Below the pieces are notes generated by a model. The model was not told the DNA's origin, ran no database searches, and saw only the letters and a list, made by a program, of their open reading frames with translations. Position numbers and translations under genes: made by a program. From assembly GCF_026619415.1 (NCBI RefSeq), contig NZ_JAOVZR010000001.1, positions 1,364,001 to 1,428,000 on the forward strand: a stretch of 64,000 nucleotides of DNA. Direction: 5' to 3'. Shown here piece by piece: positions 8,237-17,088 of this stretch; positions within the stretch are counted from its first letter, which is position 1; each line of letters opens with the position of its first letter. This stretch comes from Hoeflea algicola. Its GTDB lineage: Bacteria > Pseudomonadota > Alphaproteobacteria > Rhizobiales > Rhizobiaceae.

Positions 8237-10531
8237 TCACACCTTGCCGAGCATGGTCTCGGCGCGTTCTGCCAACCGCCAGAGCTGGTCGCGGCCGGGA
8301 TGATAGGGATCGGGCCATTTTTCCGCGCGGTCGCCCAGCGTGGCTGCCGCGTGCAGGGTCCAGTAGGGATCAGCAAGATGCGGACGCGCCAGGCACACCA
8401 GATCGGCGCGGCCGGCCATCAGGATCGAATTGACATGATCCGGCTCATAGATATTGCCGACCGCCATGGTCGCCATCTCCACTTCGTTGCGGATCCGATC
8501 TGCGAATGGGGTCTGGAACATCCGGCCATAGACCGGCTGACCCAGCTTCGACGTCTGACCCGCCGAAACATCACAGATATCGACACCGGCGTCTTTGAGC
8601 AGACGGGCGATTTCGACTGCATCGGCAGGTGTAATCCCATCTTCGCCGACCCAGTCATTGGCCGAGATCCGCACCGAGATTGGCTTGTGCTGCGGCCAGG
8701 CCTCGCGCATTGCCTGATAGATTTCCAGTGGATAGCGCATGCGGTTTTCGAGGCTGCCGCCATACTCGTCGTCGCGCCGGTTGGTCAGCGGCGTGATGAA
8801 GGAAGACAGCAGATAGCCATGCGCCATGTGGATTTCGATCATGTCGAAACCGGCCCGGTCGGCCATTTCCGCAGCAGTGACAAACTGGTCACGCACCTGA
8901 TCCATGTCGTGCCGGGTCATCGCCTTGGGCGTCTGGTTGGCGCTCGACCAGGCAACGCCGGAGGCAGCCATGATCGGCCAGTTGCCGCTGTCTAACGGTG
9001 CATCCATGATCTCCCAACCAAGTTGGGTTGACCCCTTGGCCCCGGAATGACCAATCTGCATGCAGATTTTCGCGTCGCTTTCACTATGGACGAAATCGAC
9101 AATGCGCTTCCAGGCTGCCTCATGCTCGGGCGCATAAAATCCCGGGCAACCCGGCGTGATCCGGCCTTCCGGCGACACGCAGGTCATCTCGGTATAGACC
9201 AGCCCGGCGCCGCCCTTGGCGCGTTCTCCGTAGTGCACCAGGTGCCAGTCGGTGGGGCAGCCATCGACAGCCTTGTACTGCGCCATCGGCGAAACCACGA
9301 CGCGGTTCTTGAGCTCCATGTCGCGCAGCTTGTAGGGCACGAACATCGGGTGGCGCACCGGTGCATTGGCGGCAATGCCGGCCTGGGTCTGGAACCAGCG
9401 TTCCGCATCCTTGAGCCATTCCGCATCGCGCATCCGCAGATTTTCGTGGCTGATGCGCTGTGATCGGGTGAGAAGCGCATAGTTGAACTGCACCGGATCG
9501 AGATGGAAATAGCGGCCGATTTCCTCAAACCACTCCATCGAGTTGCGCGCCGCCGACTGCAGCCGCAGCACTTCCAGCCGTCGCTCATCTTCGTATTTGT
9601 CGAACGCCTTCGGCAGCGTTGGCTCCGAGTGCAAATAGTTTGCCAGTGCAATCGCGCTTTCGAGCGCCAGTTTGGTGCCCGAACCGATGGAAAAATGCGC
9701 AGTCGCTGCAGCATCGCCCATTAACACGATGTTTTCGTGGCTCCAGCGCGTGCACAACACGCGTGGGAAATTGATCCAGGCCGACCCACGAATATGGCTG
9801 GCATTGGTCATCAGGCTGTGACCGCCGAGATGCTTGGCAAAAATCTTCTCGCAGACCGCGATCGATTCCTGCTGGCTCATCTCGCCAAACCCGTAGGCGT
9901 TGAAGGTCTCCTCGTTGCATTCGACGATGAATGTCGCTGTCTCATCATCGAACTGATAGGCGTGCGCCCAGAGCCAACCCTTGTCGGTTTCCTCGAAAAT
10001 GAAGGTAAAGGCGTCATCGAACTTCTGGTGAGTCCCGAGCCAGACGAATTTGCAGGCACGGATATCGACTTCCGGCTCAAATGCGTCGGCAAATTCGGTC
10101 CGGGTGCGAGAATTCAGCCCGTCGGCGGCAACCACCAGATCAAATTCCCTGGCATAGGCTGCGGTTTCCTTGACGTCGGTCTCAAAGCGTAATTCAACGC
10201 CCAGTTCCCTAGCCCGCGCCTGAAGCAACAACAGCAACTGCTTGCGGCCAATGCCGCAGAAGCCGTGGCCGGTCGACACCGTCTTGGTATCCTTGAAATG
10301 AACCGCGATATCGTCCCAGTAGGCAAAGTGGGCACGGATCGAGGCGGCGCTTTCCGCATCGTTCTCGGCCAGATTGTCCAGCGTCTCGTCGGACAGCACC
10401 ACGCCCCAGCCAAACGTGTCATCGGGCTTGTTGCGCTCGACCACCACCACCTCATGCGACGGGTCGCGCAGTTTCATGGAAATCGCGAAATAGAGACCGG
10501 CGGGTCCGCCACCCAAACAAACGACTCTCAT
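8237..10531 (-). CDS. abmA: 2-aminobenzoyl-CoA monooxygenase/reductase (salicylyl-CoA 5-hydroxylase-like)
   Basis: A 764-residue fusion. The N-terminal half is a group A flavin monooxygenase with [15 protein letters not shown] at the start, a [14 protein letters not shown] segment and [23 protein letters not shown]. The C-terminal half, from about residue 395, is an Old Yellow Enzyme-type NADH:flavin oxidoreductase with [36 protein letters not shown] and RISANDWVG. This exact architecture is known for 2-aminobenzoyl-CoA monooxygenase/reductase, which both hydroxylates and hydrogenates the ring, and for salicylyl-CoA hydroxylase. The neighbouring anthranilate-CoA ligase favours the former. The ATG at 10531 follows GGAGG. 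It is the first gene of the operon. Confidence 0.9.
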   Translation of the reverse strand: MRVVCLGGGPAGLYFAISMKLRDPSHEVVVVERNKPDDTFGWGVVLSDETLDNLAENDAESAASIRAHFAYWDDIAVHFKDTKTVSTGHGFCGIGRKQLLLLLQARARELGVELRFETDVKETAAYAREFDLVVAADGLNSRTRTEFADAFEPEVDIRACKFVWLGTHQKFDDAFTFIFEETDKGWLWAHAYQFDDETATFIVECNEETFNAYGFGEMSQQESIAVCEKIFAKHLGGHSLMTNASHIRGSAWINFPRVLCTRWSHENIVLMGDAAATAHFSIGSGTKLALESAIALANYLHSEPTLPKAFDKYEDERRLEVLRLQSAARNSMEWFEEIGRYFHLDPVQFNYALLTRSQRISHENLRMRDAEWLKDAERWFQTQAGIAANAPVRHPMFVPYKLRDMELKNRVVVSPMAQYKAVDGCPTDWHLVHYGERAKGGAGLVYTEMTCVSPEGRITPGCPGFYAPEHEAAWKRIVDFVHSESDAKICMQIGHSGAKGSTQLGWEIMDAPLDSGNWPIMAASGVAWSSANQTPKAMTRHDMDQVRDQFVTAAEMADRAGFDMIEIHMAHGYLLSSFITPLTNRRDDEYGGSLENRMRYPLEIYQAMREAWPQHKPISVRISANDWVGEDGITPADAVEIARLLKDAGVDICDVSAGQTSKLGQPVYGRMFQTPFADRIRNEVEMATMAVGNIYEPDHVNSILMAGRADLVCLARPHLADPYWTLHAAATLGDRAEKWPDPYHPGRDQLWRLAERAETMLGKV

Positions 10532-10584
10532 GATCTTCGCTCCTCCACTGTGGTTGTCAGCTAGATAATCCTACGCCTCGTCAG

Positions 10585-10604
10585 ATATATTTCAAGCATA
10601 AACT
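10585..10604. promoter_or_regulatory. Candidate operator/promoter of the aminobenzoate operon
   Basis: In the 180-bp gap before the monooxygenase/reductase gene, ATATATTTCAAG (10585-10596) is followed by CATAAAC. It lies about 55-65 bp upstream of the start codon at 10531, where a promoter is expected on the minus strand. The same 12-mer followed by GCTAAAAC occurs at 736-755. It probably marks a repressor site; the MarR protein at 6977-7477 is the obvious candidate. Confidence 0.42.
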
Positions 10605-10711
10605 TTTTAAGCCACAAGAATGATCGCCTGCCCGTCCGCGCCTTGTCGACGGTCTTGCCCGCAGCGAAAAAAGCAACACTGGGTGCAAAACCAAGTGTGA
10701 ATCCTAAGCGG

Positions 10712-11872
10712 TCAGGCCGCCGGGTTTGCCACCTCCAGCAGCGCCTGCGCCAGCCGTTCGACGCCGGCCTCAATGGTCATGAAGCCGGGCGAACAGCGCA
10801 GAATCTGACCCCGCGCGTCGGCATACACCGAACGCGAGCGCAGATCGGCCAGCAGCACCTGCGGGTCGATACTTTCGGGCAGACGCATCATCACGCTGCC
10901 GCCACGCTCGGCAGGATCGCGAGGCGAAACCAGTTCGAACCCGGCCTTGTCGGCGGCAGAGATGATCACATCGCTGAGCGCACGGTTTTTGGCGAGCTGG
11001 GCATCCCAGTCCTGGCTTGCATGCCACTCGAGCGCGGGCACGCTGGCCGCACATGCCATCACCGAAGGCGTCCCATTGTCAAAACGGCGAATGTCAGGCG
11101 CATAGGCAAACGCATTGATGTCCCAGGAAAAGATGTTGTCCTGGCTGAACCAGCCGCGAAGCGCCGGCTGGCAGCGCGCGATCACGTCGGGCATCACCTG
11201 CAAAATGCCGCCGCCGGGTGATCCACACATCCATTTCAGGCTGGTGGAGACCGAAAAATCGGCTCCAACGGCCATGCTGTGATACGCCATCAACCCGGCA
11301 GCCTGGGTGATGTCGACGCCGATCACCGAACCCTGCTTGCGTCCATGCGCAACCAGCGTGGCCAGATCGCAGCGATGCGACGAGGTCGAACTCACCCAGG
11401 TCAGCAGCGCCAAGCCAACTTCCGGCCCCCATGCGGCGATGACATCCTCGTCCGCAACCCAATGCGCTTCTTCGCGTAGCGGCACGGTGCGCAGCTCGAA
11501 GCCATAGCGGTCAGCCATGCCGGTAAGCAGGAAATGCAGGCTCGGGAAACAGTCACCTGCCACCAGCACGACCTTGCCCTCAAGTTCTTCCCGCGGCAGC
11601 GCCATGATCATCGCCGCCAGTGAGCTGGTCACGTTCTCGGTGGTGGTGAGCGACGCCGATGGCGCCTTGATCAGCGCGCTCCATAATTCGATGAACCGCT
11701 GCCGCTGGCCCAGCGCATAGCCCCATTGATCGTCATTGGGCGCGCCCCAGCATTCGGAAAACGCGGTCAATGCCGTGGCCATCGCCTCGGTCTTGCCCGG
11801 GTACTGACCGATCGAATGGTAAAGCAGGTAGCCCGAGCCGTCGCCATTTGCCGATGTGGATTGCGGTGTCAT
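10712..11872 (-). CDS. Kynureninase-like PLP enzyme (class V aminotransferase fold)
   Basis: A 386-residue PLP enzyme, distinct from KynU at 1703. It has NVTSSLAAMIMALP and VVLVAGDCFPSLHF in the cofactor-phosphate region, VIGVDITQAAGLMAYHS with the pyridine-binding aspartate, SVSTSLKWMCGSPGGG with the Schiff-base lysine, and RFDNGTPSVMACAASVPAL near the C-terminus, all typical of the kynureninase branch. The ATG at 11872 follows GGAGAGACAGAC. It is the last gene of the leftward operon that carries a complete peptide-type importer and a CrtI-like oxidoreductase, so its substrate is probably the imported compound or its oxidation product. Function beyond C-C or C-N lyase-type chemistry is not assignable. 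Confidence 0.72.
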   Translation of the reverse strand: MTPQSTSANGDGSGYLLYHSIGQYPGKTEAMATALTAFSECWGAPNDDQWGYALGQRQRFIELWSALIKAPSASLTTTENVTSSLAAMIMALPREELEGKVVLVAGDCFPSLHFLLTGMADRYGFELRTVPLREEAHWVADEDVIAAWGPEVGLALLTWVSSTSSHRCDLATLVAHGRKQGSVIGVDITQAAGLMAYHSMAVGADFSVSTSLKWMCGSPGGGILQVMPDVIARCQPALRGWFSQDNIFSWDINAFAYAPDIRRFDNGTPSVMACAASVPALEWHASQDWDAQLAKNRALSDVIISAADKAGFELVSPRDPAERGGSVMMRLPESIDPQVLLADLRSRSVYADARGQILRCSPGFMTIEAGVERLAQALLEVANPAA

Positions 11873-11937
11873 GTCTGTCTCTCCGGTATCTGCGGCTAGG
11901 CAACAACGCACCTCCGCACCAATTATGGGATTGCCGC

Positions 11938-12747
11938 CTACCAGTTGGCCTGGTTCGGATCGGGCAAGGGAATGGCGTCCAGCAATTCGCGCGTGTAGGC
12001 CGATTGCGGCGCCCTGAACAATTCGCCGGCGGTTGCGTATTCCGCGATCTCGCCACGGTTGAGCACCATCACACGGTCGCACAGGCGCCGGATAACCGAA
12101 AGGTCATGGCTGATGAAAGCCAGCGTCAGCCCCAGCTCCTTAACCAGATTGCCGAGCACATTGAGTACCTGCGCCTGCGACGACACATCAAGGCCCGACA
12201 CGATCTCGTCGGCGAGAATGAATTCCGGCTTGAGCGCAATCGCCCGGGCAATGCCGACGCGCTGGCGCTGACCGCCGGAAAGTTCATGCGGATAGCGGCT
12301 GCGGAATGTGCGTGGCAACCCGACATGATCGAGCGCCTCGTCAACCCGCGCATTAATCCGGTCGAAGCCGTGCATCAAAATCGGGTCGGCGATGATGGCT
12401 CCGATCCTGCGGCGCGGATTGAGCGAGGACATCGGGTCCTGAAAAATCATCTGCATTCGCCGCCGGATCGGCCGCAAACTGTCTTCGCCAAGATGGGTTA
12501 TGTCCTGCCCGTCAAAACGGATGGAACCGCCGACAGGCTCTATCAGCCGCAACAGCGCCCGGCCCAGTGTTGATTTACCTGATCCCGAGCCGCCGACGAT
12601 GCCCAGCACCGAGCCACGGCCAATCTCCAGATCGATCCGTTTGAGGATCGGGATCATCGGCGCCCGACCGAACACCGGCTTGGCCGCCATATCAGGCAGC
12701 GCCACCTCGAGTGCGGAGACCGAAAACAGGCTGTCATCAAGCGCCAT
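11938..12747 (-). CDS. Dpp/Opp-type ABC transporter ATPase (DppF-like)
   Basis: A 269-residue ATPase of a peptide/opine/nickel-type importer. It has Walker A GGSGSGKST, the Q-loop QMIFQDPMSSLNPRR typical of the Dpp/Opp family, signature ELSGGQRQRVGIARA, Walker B FILADEIVSGLD and the switch histidine in LAFISHDLSVIRR. The glutamate/aspartate pair of Walker B is intact. It overlaps the end of the preceding ATPase gene by 11 nt and would pair with it as a heterodimer. At about 269 residues it is shorter than many DppF proteins because the usual C-terminal oligopeptide extension is reduced. Confidence 0.92.
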   Translation of the reverse strand: MALDDSLFSVSALEVALPDMAAKPVFGRAPMIPILKRIDLEIGRGSVLGIVGGSGSGKSTLGRALLRLIEPVGGSIRFDGQDITHLGEDSLRPIRRRMQMIFQDPMSSLNPRRRIGAIIADPILMHGFDRINARVDEALDHVGLPRTFRSRYPHELSGGQRQRVGIARAIALKPEFILADEIVSGLDVSSQAQVLNVLGNLVKELGLTLAFISHDLSVIRRLCDRVMVLNRGEIAEYATAGELFRAPQSAYTRELLDAIPLPDPNQANW

Positions 12748-13615
12748 GACGCCACCCCCGGTCAGCGGCCAGAACTTCCCCGGCCACCTGTTCGATCACG
12801 GCTTCATCGACTGGCAAGAGCGAGGCGTCGGGATCAGTGTATTTCGGCGTCGCCGCCAGCAGCGCCCGCGAATAGGCGTGCTTGGGGCCATCGAAAAATT
12901 CCGCCACGGTGGAATCTTCCACCACCATGCCGCCATAGAGCACCGACAGTCGCTGGCAGATCTTCGAGACAACACCGAGATCGTGGGTAACAAACACCAT
13001 CGCCGTGGCGTGACGCGCCTGCAACTCGCGGATCAGCCGCAGGATCTGCTTTTGCACAGTTACATCCAGCGCGGTGGTCGGCTCATCGGCCACCACCAAC
13101 TTGGGGTTGGCCGCAAAGGCCGAGGCAATCAGTACCCGCTGGCGCATGCCGCCCGAGAGTTCATGCGGATAGCTGGCCATCACCCGTTCGGGATTATCGA
13201 TCGACACCTCGTCGAGCAGTTCCATCGCCCGCACCCGGGCCTTGGCCTTGGTCCAACCCAGGATATCGACCAGCCGGTTGGTGATCTGCGGCTCGATCCG
13301 TCGCGACGGGTTGAGCGCGGTCAACGGGTCCTGCGGGATCAGCGCTGCAGTGGCGCCGATCAGTCGGCGCCGATCCTTGGGACGCATGGCCAGCAGGTCG
13401 TGGCCGTCGAGCAGGATCTCGCCCTCGGTGATATCGATTGCTACCGGCAAAATACCCAGCACTGCCTTGCCGATCATGCTCTTGCCGGCGCCGCTCTCGC
13501 CCACCAGCCCCAGCACTTCGCCGGTGTCGATGGAGAACGACACCGAGCGCAACACCCGCTGCTGGTTGCCGCGGATTGACGCTGACAGATTGCTGACACT
13601 CAGGAACGCAGTCAT
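12737..13615 (-). CDS. Dpp/Opp-type ABC transporter ATPase (DppD-like)
   Basis: A 292-residue ATPase with Walker [10 protein letters not shown] (serine/threonine position followed by Met), Q-loop [15 protein letters not shown], signature [15 protein letters not shown], Walker [13 protein letters not shown] and the switch region [13 protein letters not shown]. The ATG at 13615 overlaps the stop of the permease gene (ATGA), and this start is preferred to in-frame codons further upstream because those lie inside the permease. It works with the DppF-like subunit downstream. The C-terminus carries an [12 protein letters not shown] segment characteristic of oligopeptide-transport ATPases. Confidence 0.92.
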   Translation of the reverse strand: MTAFLSVSNLSASIRGNQQRVLRSVSFSIDTGEVLGLVGESGAGKSMIGKAVLGILPVAIDITEGEILLDGHDLLAMRPKDRRRLIGATAALIPQDPLTALNPSRRIEPQITNRLVDILGWTKAKARVRAMELLDEVSIDNPERVMASYPHELSGGMRQRVLIASAFAANPKLVVADEPTTALDVTVQKQILRLIRELQARHATAMVFVTHDLGVVSKICQRLSVLYGGMVVEDSTVAEFFDGPKHAYSRALLAATPKYTDPDASLLPVDEAVIEQVAGEVLAADRGWRHGA

Positions 13616-14463
13616 CGCAGCACCGGATCGAAGCGGTCCTTGAGCCCTTCGCCAAATTGGCTGAAGGACAGGACGGTCAAAAACAACACGGCAAGCGGGA
13701 ACGCCAGCACCCACCAAGCCTGGTAGATCGAGGTGCGACCCTCGGCAATCATTCCGCCCCAGGTCGGTGCGTCGGTGGAAATCGACAGGTTAACGAACGA
13801 CAGGATCGCCTCGACGATCACCGCAATTCCCATCTCCAGAGTCAGCAGCACGACGATGGTCGGCAGCACATTGGGCAGGATTTCGCGCCACAGGATGTCC
13901 CTGCGCGGCCTTCCCGCGACAATCGCGCTCGAGACATAATCCATCGCCGACTGGTTCATCGCCTCAGCCCGCACTACCCGGCAGAACCGGGTCCAGTCGA
14001 TCACCACGATGGCGATGATGATCGAACTCAGCCCGGTGCCGAGCACCGCGATCAGCAGGATCGCGAACAACACCGGCGGGAACGCCATCCAGATCTCGAC
14101 CAGCCGCGATATCACCACATCGACCCAGCCGCGCATGTAACCCGCCAGCAACCCCAGCACCGAGCCAACCAGCGCGGTGGCGAGCCCCGCGGCAAGCGCT
14201 ACCGAGAAGGCAATCCGGCCACCATGGATGATGCGAGAAAGCACATCACGGCCGAGGCTGTCGGTCCCAAGCAGATAGGCGGGATCGGCGCCGGCGGCCC
14301 AGAACGGCGGCAACCGGCCGGCAAACAGGTCCTGCGCCAGCGGATCGTGCGGACTGACCAGCGGCGCAAACAGCGCCATCAACGCCATCAGACCAAGCCA
14401 GATGCCCGCCAGCCAGAGCCGGGCGCCGGCGCGGCGGCGAATGGTGTCCCTGCCATCAAGCAT
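13612..14463 (-). CDS. ABC transporter permease (DppC-like)
   Basis: A 283-residue inner-membrane subunit of the peptide-type importer. An N-terminal hydrophobic helix (LWLAGIWLGLMALMALFAPL) is followed by the DppC-type periplasmic linker with HDPLAQDLFAGRLPPF and LLGTDSLGRDVLSRIIHGGR. The EAA coupling loop lies around RPRRDILWREILPNVLPT. About six membrane segments are predicted by eye. It overlaps both neighbours by a few bases, so expression is probably coupled to the DppB-like permease upstream and the ATPase downstream. Confidence 0.92.
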   Translation of the reverse strand: MLDGRDTIRRRAGARLWLAGIWLGLMALMALFAPLVSPHDPLAQDLFAGRLPPFWAAGADPAYLLGTDSLGRDVLSRIIHGGRIAFSVALAAGLATALVGSVLGLLAGYMRGWVDVVISRLVEIWMAFPPVLFAILLIAVLGTGLSSIIIAIVVIDWTRFCRVVRAEAMNQSAMDYVSSAIVAGRPRRDILWREILPNVLPTIVVLLTLEMGIAVIVEAILSFVNLSISTDAPTWGGMIAEGRTSIYQAWWVLAFPLAVLFLTVLSFSQFGEGLKDRFDPVLR

Positions 14464-15466
14464 GCCGCAGCCTCGGATTGAGCAACGCGTAGGTCATGTC
14501 GACCACTAGGTTGATGACGGTAAACAGCAGTGCGAAGACGATGACGATGCCCTGGATCAGCGGCAGGTCGCGGTTGATGACGGCATCGATCGCCATGTTG
14601 CCGAGCCCCTCATAGGAAAAGAGCCGCTCGATGATCACCGTGCCGCCGATCAGGAAGGTGAATTGCACACCAATCAGCGTCAGCGTCGGCAGCACCGCAT
14701 TGGGCAGCGCCTCGGAAATGATCACATGGTTTTCGCCATAGCCCTTGGTGCGCGACAGTGTGACATAATCGAGATGCATGGTTTCCTTTAGCGATTGCTT
14801 GAGCAACTGGCTGATGATCGCCGCGAGCGGGATTGCCAGCGCCAACGCCGGCATGAACATGTGTTTGAGCAGGTCCCACCACAGATCGAAGCGGAGCCGC
14901 AAAATGCTCTCGAATACGTAGAACTGGGTGACGAACGGCAGATCCAGCGACGGTGAAATCCGCCCAGAAATGTGAAACACCGGCATCAGTACGCCAAACA
15001 GCACGATCAGGATCAGCGCCCAGAGAAAATCCGGGATCGACAGCCCGACGCCGTTGGCGACATCGATCGCCGTTTCGGTGCGCGTTGCCCGGTAGCGCAC
15101 GCCTGTCAGCGCCAACGCGCCGCCGATCACGACAGCAATCACCAGCGCAAAAATTGCCAGTTCCAGCGTTGCCGGCAACCGCCCCAGCACCAGCGGCATC
15201 ACCGGCTGCCGTAGCGAGATCGAGGTGCCGAAATCGCCCCTGAACACGCCGCCGAGCCAAATCCCGAACTGCTCGATGATCGATTTGTCGAGCCCGTAAT
15301 GGGCGGTCAACCGGGCAATGTCGTCCTCGGTAGCCCCTGGCGGCAGCATCATGGCGATCGGGTTTCCCGGCACCACGCGGATGACAAAAAACACCACCAC
15401 CGCCGCGCCGACCAGGGTAACGGACATGGTCGCCAGACGAAGCAAGGTCGCGCGCAACAGTATCAA
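14456..15466 (-). CDS. ABC transporter permease (DppB-like)
   Basis: A 336-residue inner-membrane subunit with the N-terminal helix of DppB proteins ending in FFVIRVVPGNPI and the typical periplasmic stretch HYGLDKSIIEQFGIWLGG. The C-terminal EAA loop is near RTKGYGENHVIISEALPNA. The TTG at 15466 is chosen as start because it gives the normal length ahead of the first helix and follows AGGAA at 8 nt; an ATG 13 codons further in would remove the start of that helix. It overlaps the DppC-like gene by 8 nt. Confidence 0.9.
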   Translation of the reverse strand: MILLRATLLRLATMSVTLVGAAVVVFFVIRVVPGNPIAMMLPPGATEDDIARLTAHYGLDKSIIEQFGIWLGGVFRGDFGTSISLRQPVMPLVLGRLPATLELAIFALVIAVVIGGALALTGVRYRATRTETAIDVANGVGLSIPDFLWALILIVLFGVLMPVFHISGRISPSLDLPFVTQFYVFESILRLRFDLWWDLLKHMFMPALALAIPLAAIISQLLKQSLKETMHLDYVTLSRTKGYGENHVIISEALPNAVLPTLTLIGVQFTFLIGGTVIIERLFSYEGLGNMAIDAVINRDLPLIQGIVIVFALLFTVINLVVDMTYALLNPRLRHA

Positions 15467-15484
15467 ATCGGTATTCCTGAAAAT

Positions 15485-15515
15485 GCGGCCGCCACCTCGA
15501 AAAGGCAGCGGCCGC
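15485..15515 (-). terminator. Stem-loop between binding-protein and permease genes
   Basis: Two GCGGCCGC blocks (15485-15492 and 15508-15515), extended by further pairing, form a strong GC stem in the 64-bp gap between the substrate-binding gene and the DppB gene. There is no clear U-tract. Such hairpins commonly protect the binding-protein mRNA or attenuate downstream permease expression; that role is inferred. Confidence 0.45.
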
Positions 15516-15530
15516 GTGATCGTTTAGGGG

Positions 15531-17063
15531 TTACTTGGCTCGCGTCATCAGATGCGGAAGCAGCGAGCCCGACGCATGCGGGGTCACCTTGACGCCCTCG
15601 ATGTGCAGGATTGGCTGTACATACTGCAACAGCGGGATCACCAGCGCGTTCTCGGCGATGTAACGATCAACATCCTTCCAGCCGGCGATGCGCTTGTCTT
15701 CATCGGCCTCGCCCCAGAGCGGTCCGATCATGTCGATCAGGTCCTGACCGTCCCACACCGAGTGCGGCGATGGGCCGAACATGGCAAAACCGGTTGATGT
15801 GGTCGGATCGCCCACCGAGTTGCCCCAGTTGTAGAACGCCGCCGGTGCCAACTGGTCGGCAGCACGCAGTTCGTAATGCTTGGCGATCTCGTAGACCTCG
15901 ATTTCGGCCTCGATACCGATCTTGCGCCACAGCCCGGCGATCGCCTGGATGATTTCGTAGTCCTTCGGCTTGAAACCACGCGTGGTCTGGATCTTGAACT
16001 TGACCGGATTCTCCGGCGAATAGCCCGACGCGCCCAGCAATTTCTTGGCCTTTTCGGGATCGTAGGGAACCTTGATCGAGGAATCATAGGCAATGTATTC
16101 AGGCGTTTGCAGCGTATCGATTGGAACACCGTAGCCCGACAGCAACCGATCGATGATCAGCTTCTTGTCGATCGACATCGCCGCTGCCTTGCGCACGTTG
16201 GGATCGAGCATCACGTCGATATCGTTGAGGAAGATCATGCCGATATCGGAGATCGGCGCGGCCGTCCCCATGATGCCATTGCCGCCCTTGAGCCGGTCAT
16301 ATTCCTCATAGGGCATTTCCAACGTGACATGGGCGTTGCCGGATTCAATCTCGGCGACACGCGAGGCGGAATCGGTGACGAACTTGATGGTCACGCTTTC
16401 AAATTCCGGCTTGCCGCCCCAGTAGTTCGGGTTGGCCTTGAGACGGACGAACGCATTGCGCTCGAACTTGTCGACCATGTAGGGGCCGGTACCGATCGGC
16501 GCAGCCTCGAAGCCATCGGCGCCGACCTTTTCATAATAGGCCTTGGGCAGAACGTAGCCGGTGAGGAAGTACATCCATTTGAAGATGGTCGGCTCGAAGC
16601 GTGTCACATCGGCGGTGACCATGTTGCCTTCGGCCTTGATGTTGCCGAGCGTTGACCAGATGAACTGGATCGGGTTGCCAGTTTTCTCATCAGCTGCGCG
16701 GGTGAGCGACCAGGCAACATCTTCAGCAGTAAACGGCGAGCCGTCATGCCAGGTTACGCCTTCGCGCACCTTCATCATGACCTTGGTCTTGTCGTCGTTC
16801 CAGCCCCATTCGGTAAGCAATCCGGGCGCCGGCGACAGGTCTGGCTGCTGCAGGATGAACTGATCGAACACCGACTGGTAGATGCCCTGAATGGTCGGGT
16901 TGACGGCCGATGGACCCACGGTCGGGTCCCACGACGGCAAGTTGACGTTATAGGCGATGACGAGTTCTTCGATGCCCTGGGCGAGTGCCGGACCGGCAAA
17001 GGCGCTGATCGCCATTGCCGCCGCCGTGCCCTTGAGCACCGTACGACGAGAAACCTGTTTCAT
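15531..17063 (-). CDS. Peptide/opine-type ABC transporter substrate-binding protein
   Basis: A 510-residue periplasmic solute-binding protein of the SBP_bac_5 (DppA/OppA) family. The N-terminus has a twin-arginine-type signal (SRRTVLKG followed by a hydrophobic stretch ending in PALAQ), so export may be through Tat. Family landmarks include GVTWHDGSPFTAEDVAWSL and GTGPYMVDKFERNAFVRLKAN. The ATG at 17063 follows GGGAGAACAGC. It is the first transporter gene after the CrtI-like oxidoreductase and precedes two permeases and two ATPases, making a complete importer. The family binds peptides, opines, nickel chelates and other amphipathic compounds; the pathway context suggests an aromatic amino-acid derivative. 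Confidence 0.92.
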   Translation of the reverse strand: MKQVSRRTVLKGTAAAMAISAFAGPALAQGIEELVIAYNVNLPSWDPTVGPSAVNPTIQGIYQSVFDQFILQQPDLSPAPGLLTEWGWNDDKTKVMMKVREGVTWHDGSPFTAEDVAWSLTRAADEKTGNPIQFIWSTLGNIKAEGNMVTADVTRFEPTIFKWMYFLTGYVLPKAYYEKVGADGFEAAPIGTGPYMVDKFERNAFVRLKANPNYWGGKPEFESVTIKFVTDSASRVAEIESGNAHVTLEMPYEEYDRLKGGNGIMGTAAPISDIGMIFLNDIDVMLDPNVRKAAAMSIDKKLIIDRLLSGYGVPIDTLQTPEYIAYDSSIKVPYDPEKAKKLLGASGYSPENPVKFKIQTTRGFKPKDYEIIQAIAGLWRKIGIEAEIEVYEIAKHYELRAADQLAPAAFYNWGNSVGDPTTSTGFAMFGPSPHSVWDGQDLIDMIGPLWGEADEDKRIAGWKDVDRYIAENALVIPLLQYVQPILHIEGVKVTPHASGSLLPHLMTRAK

Positions 17064-17088
17064 GCTGTTCTCCCTGCTCTTTGTTGTG

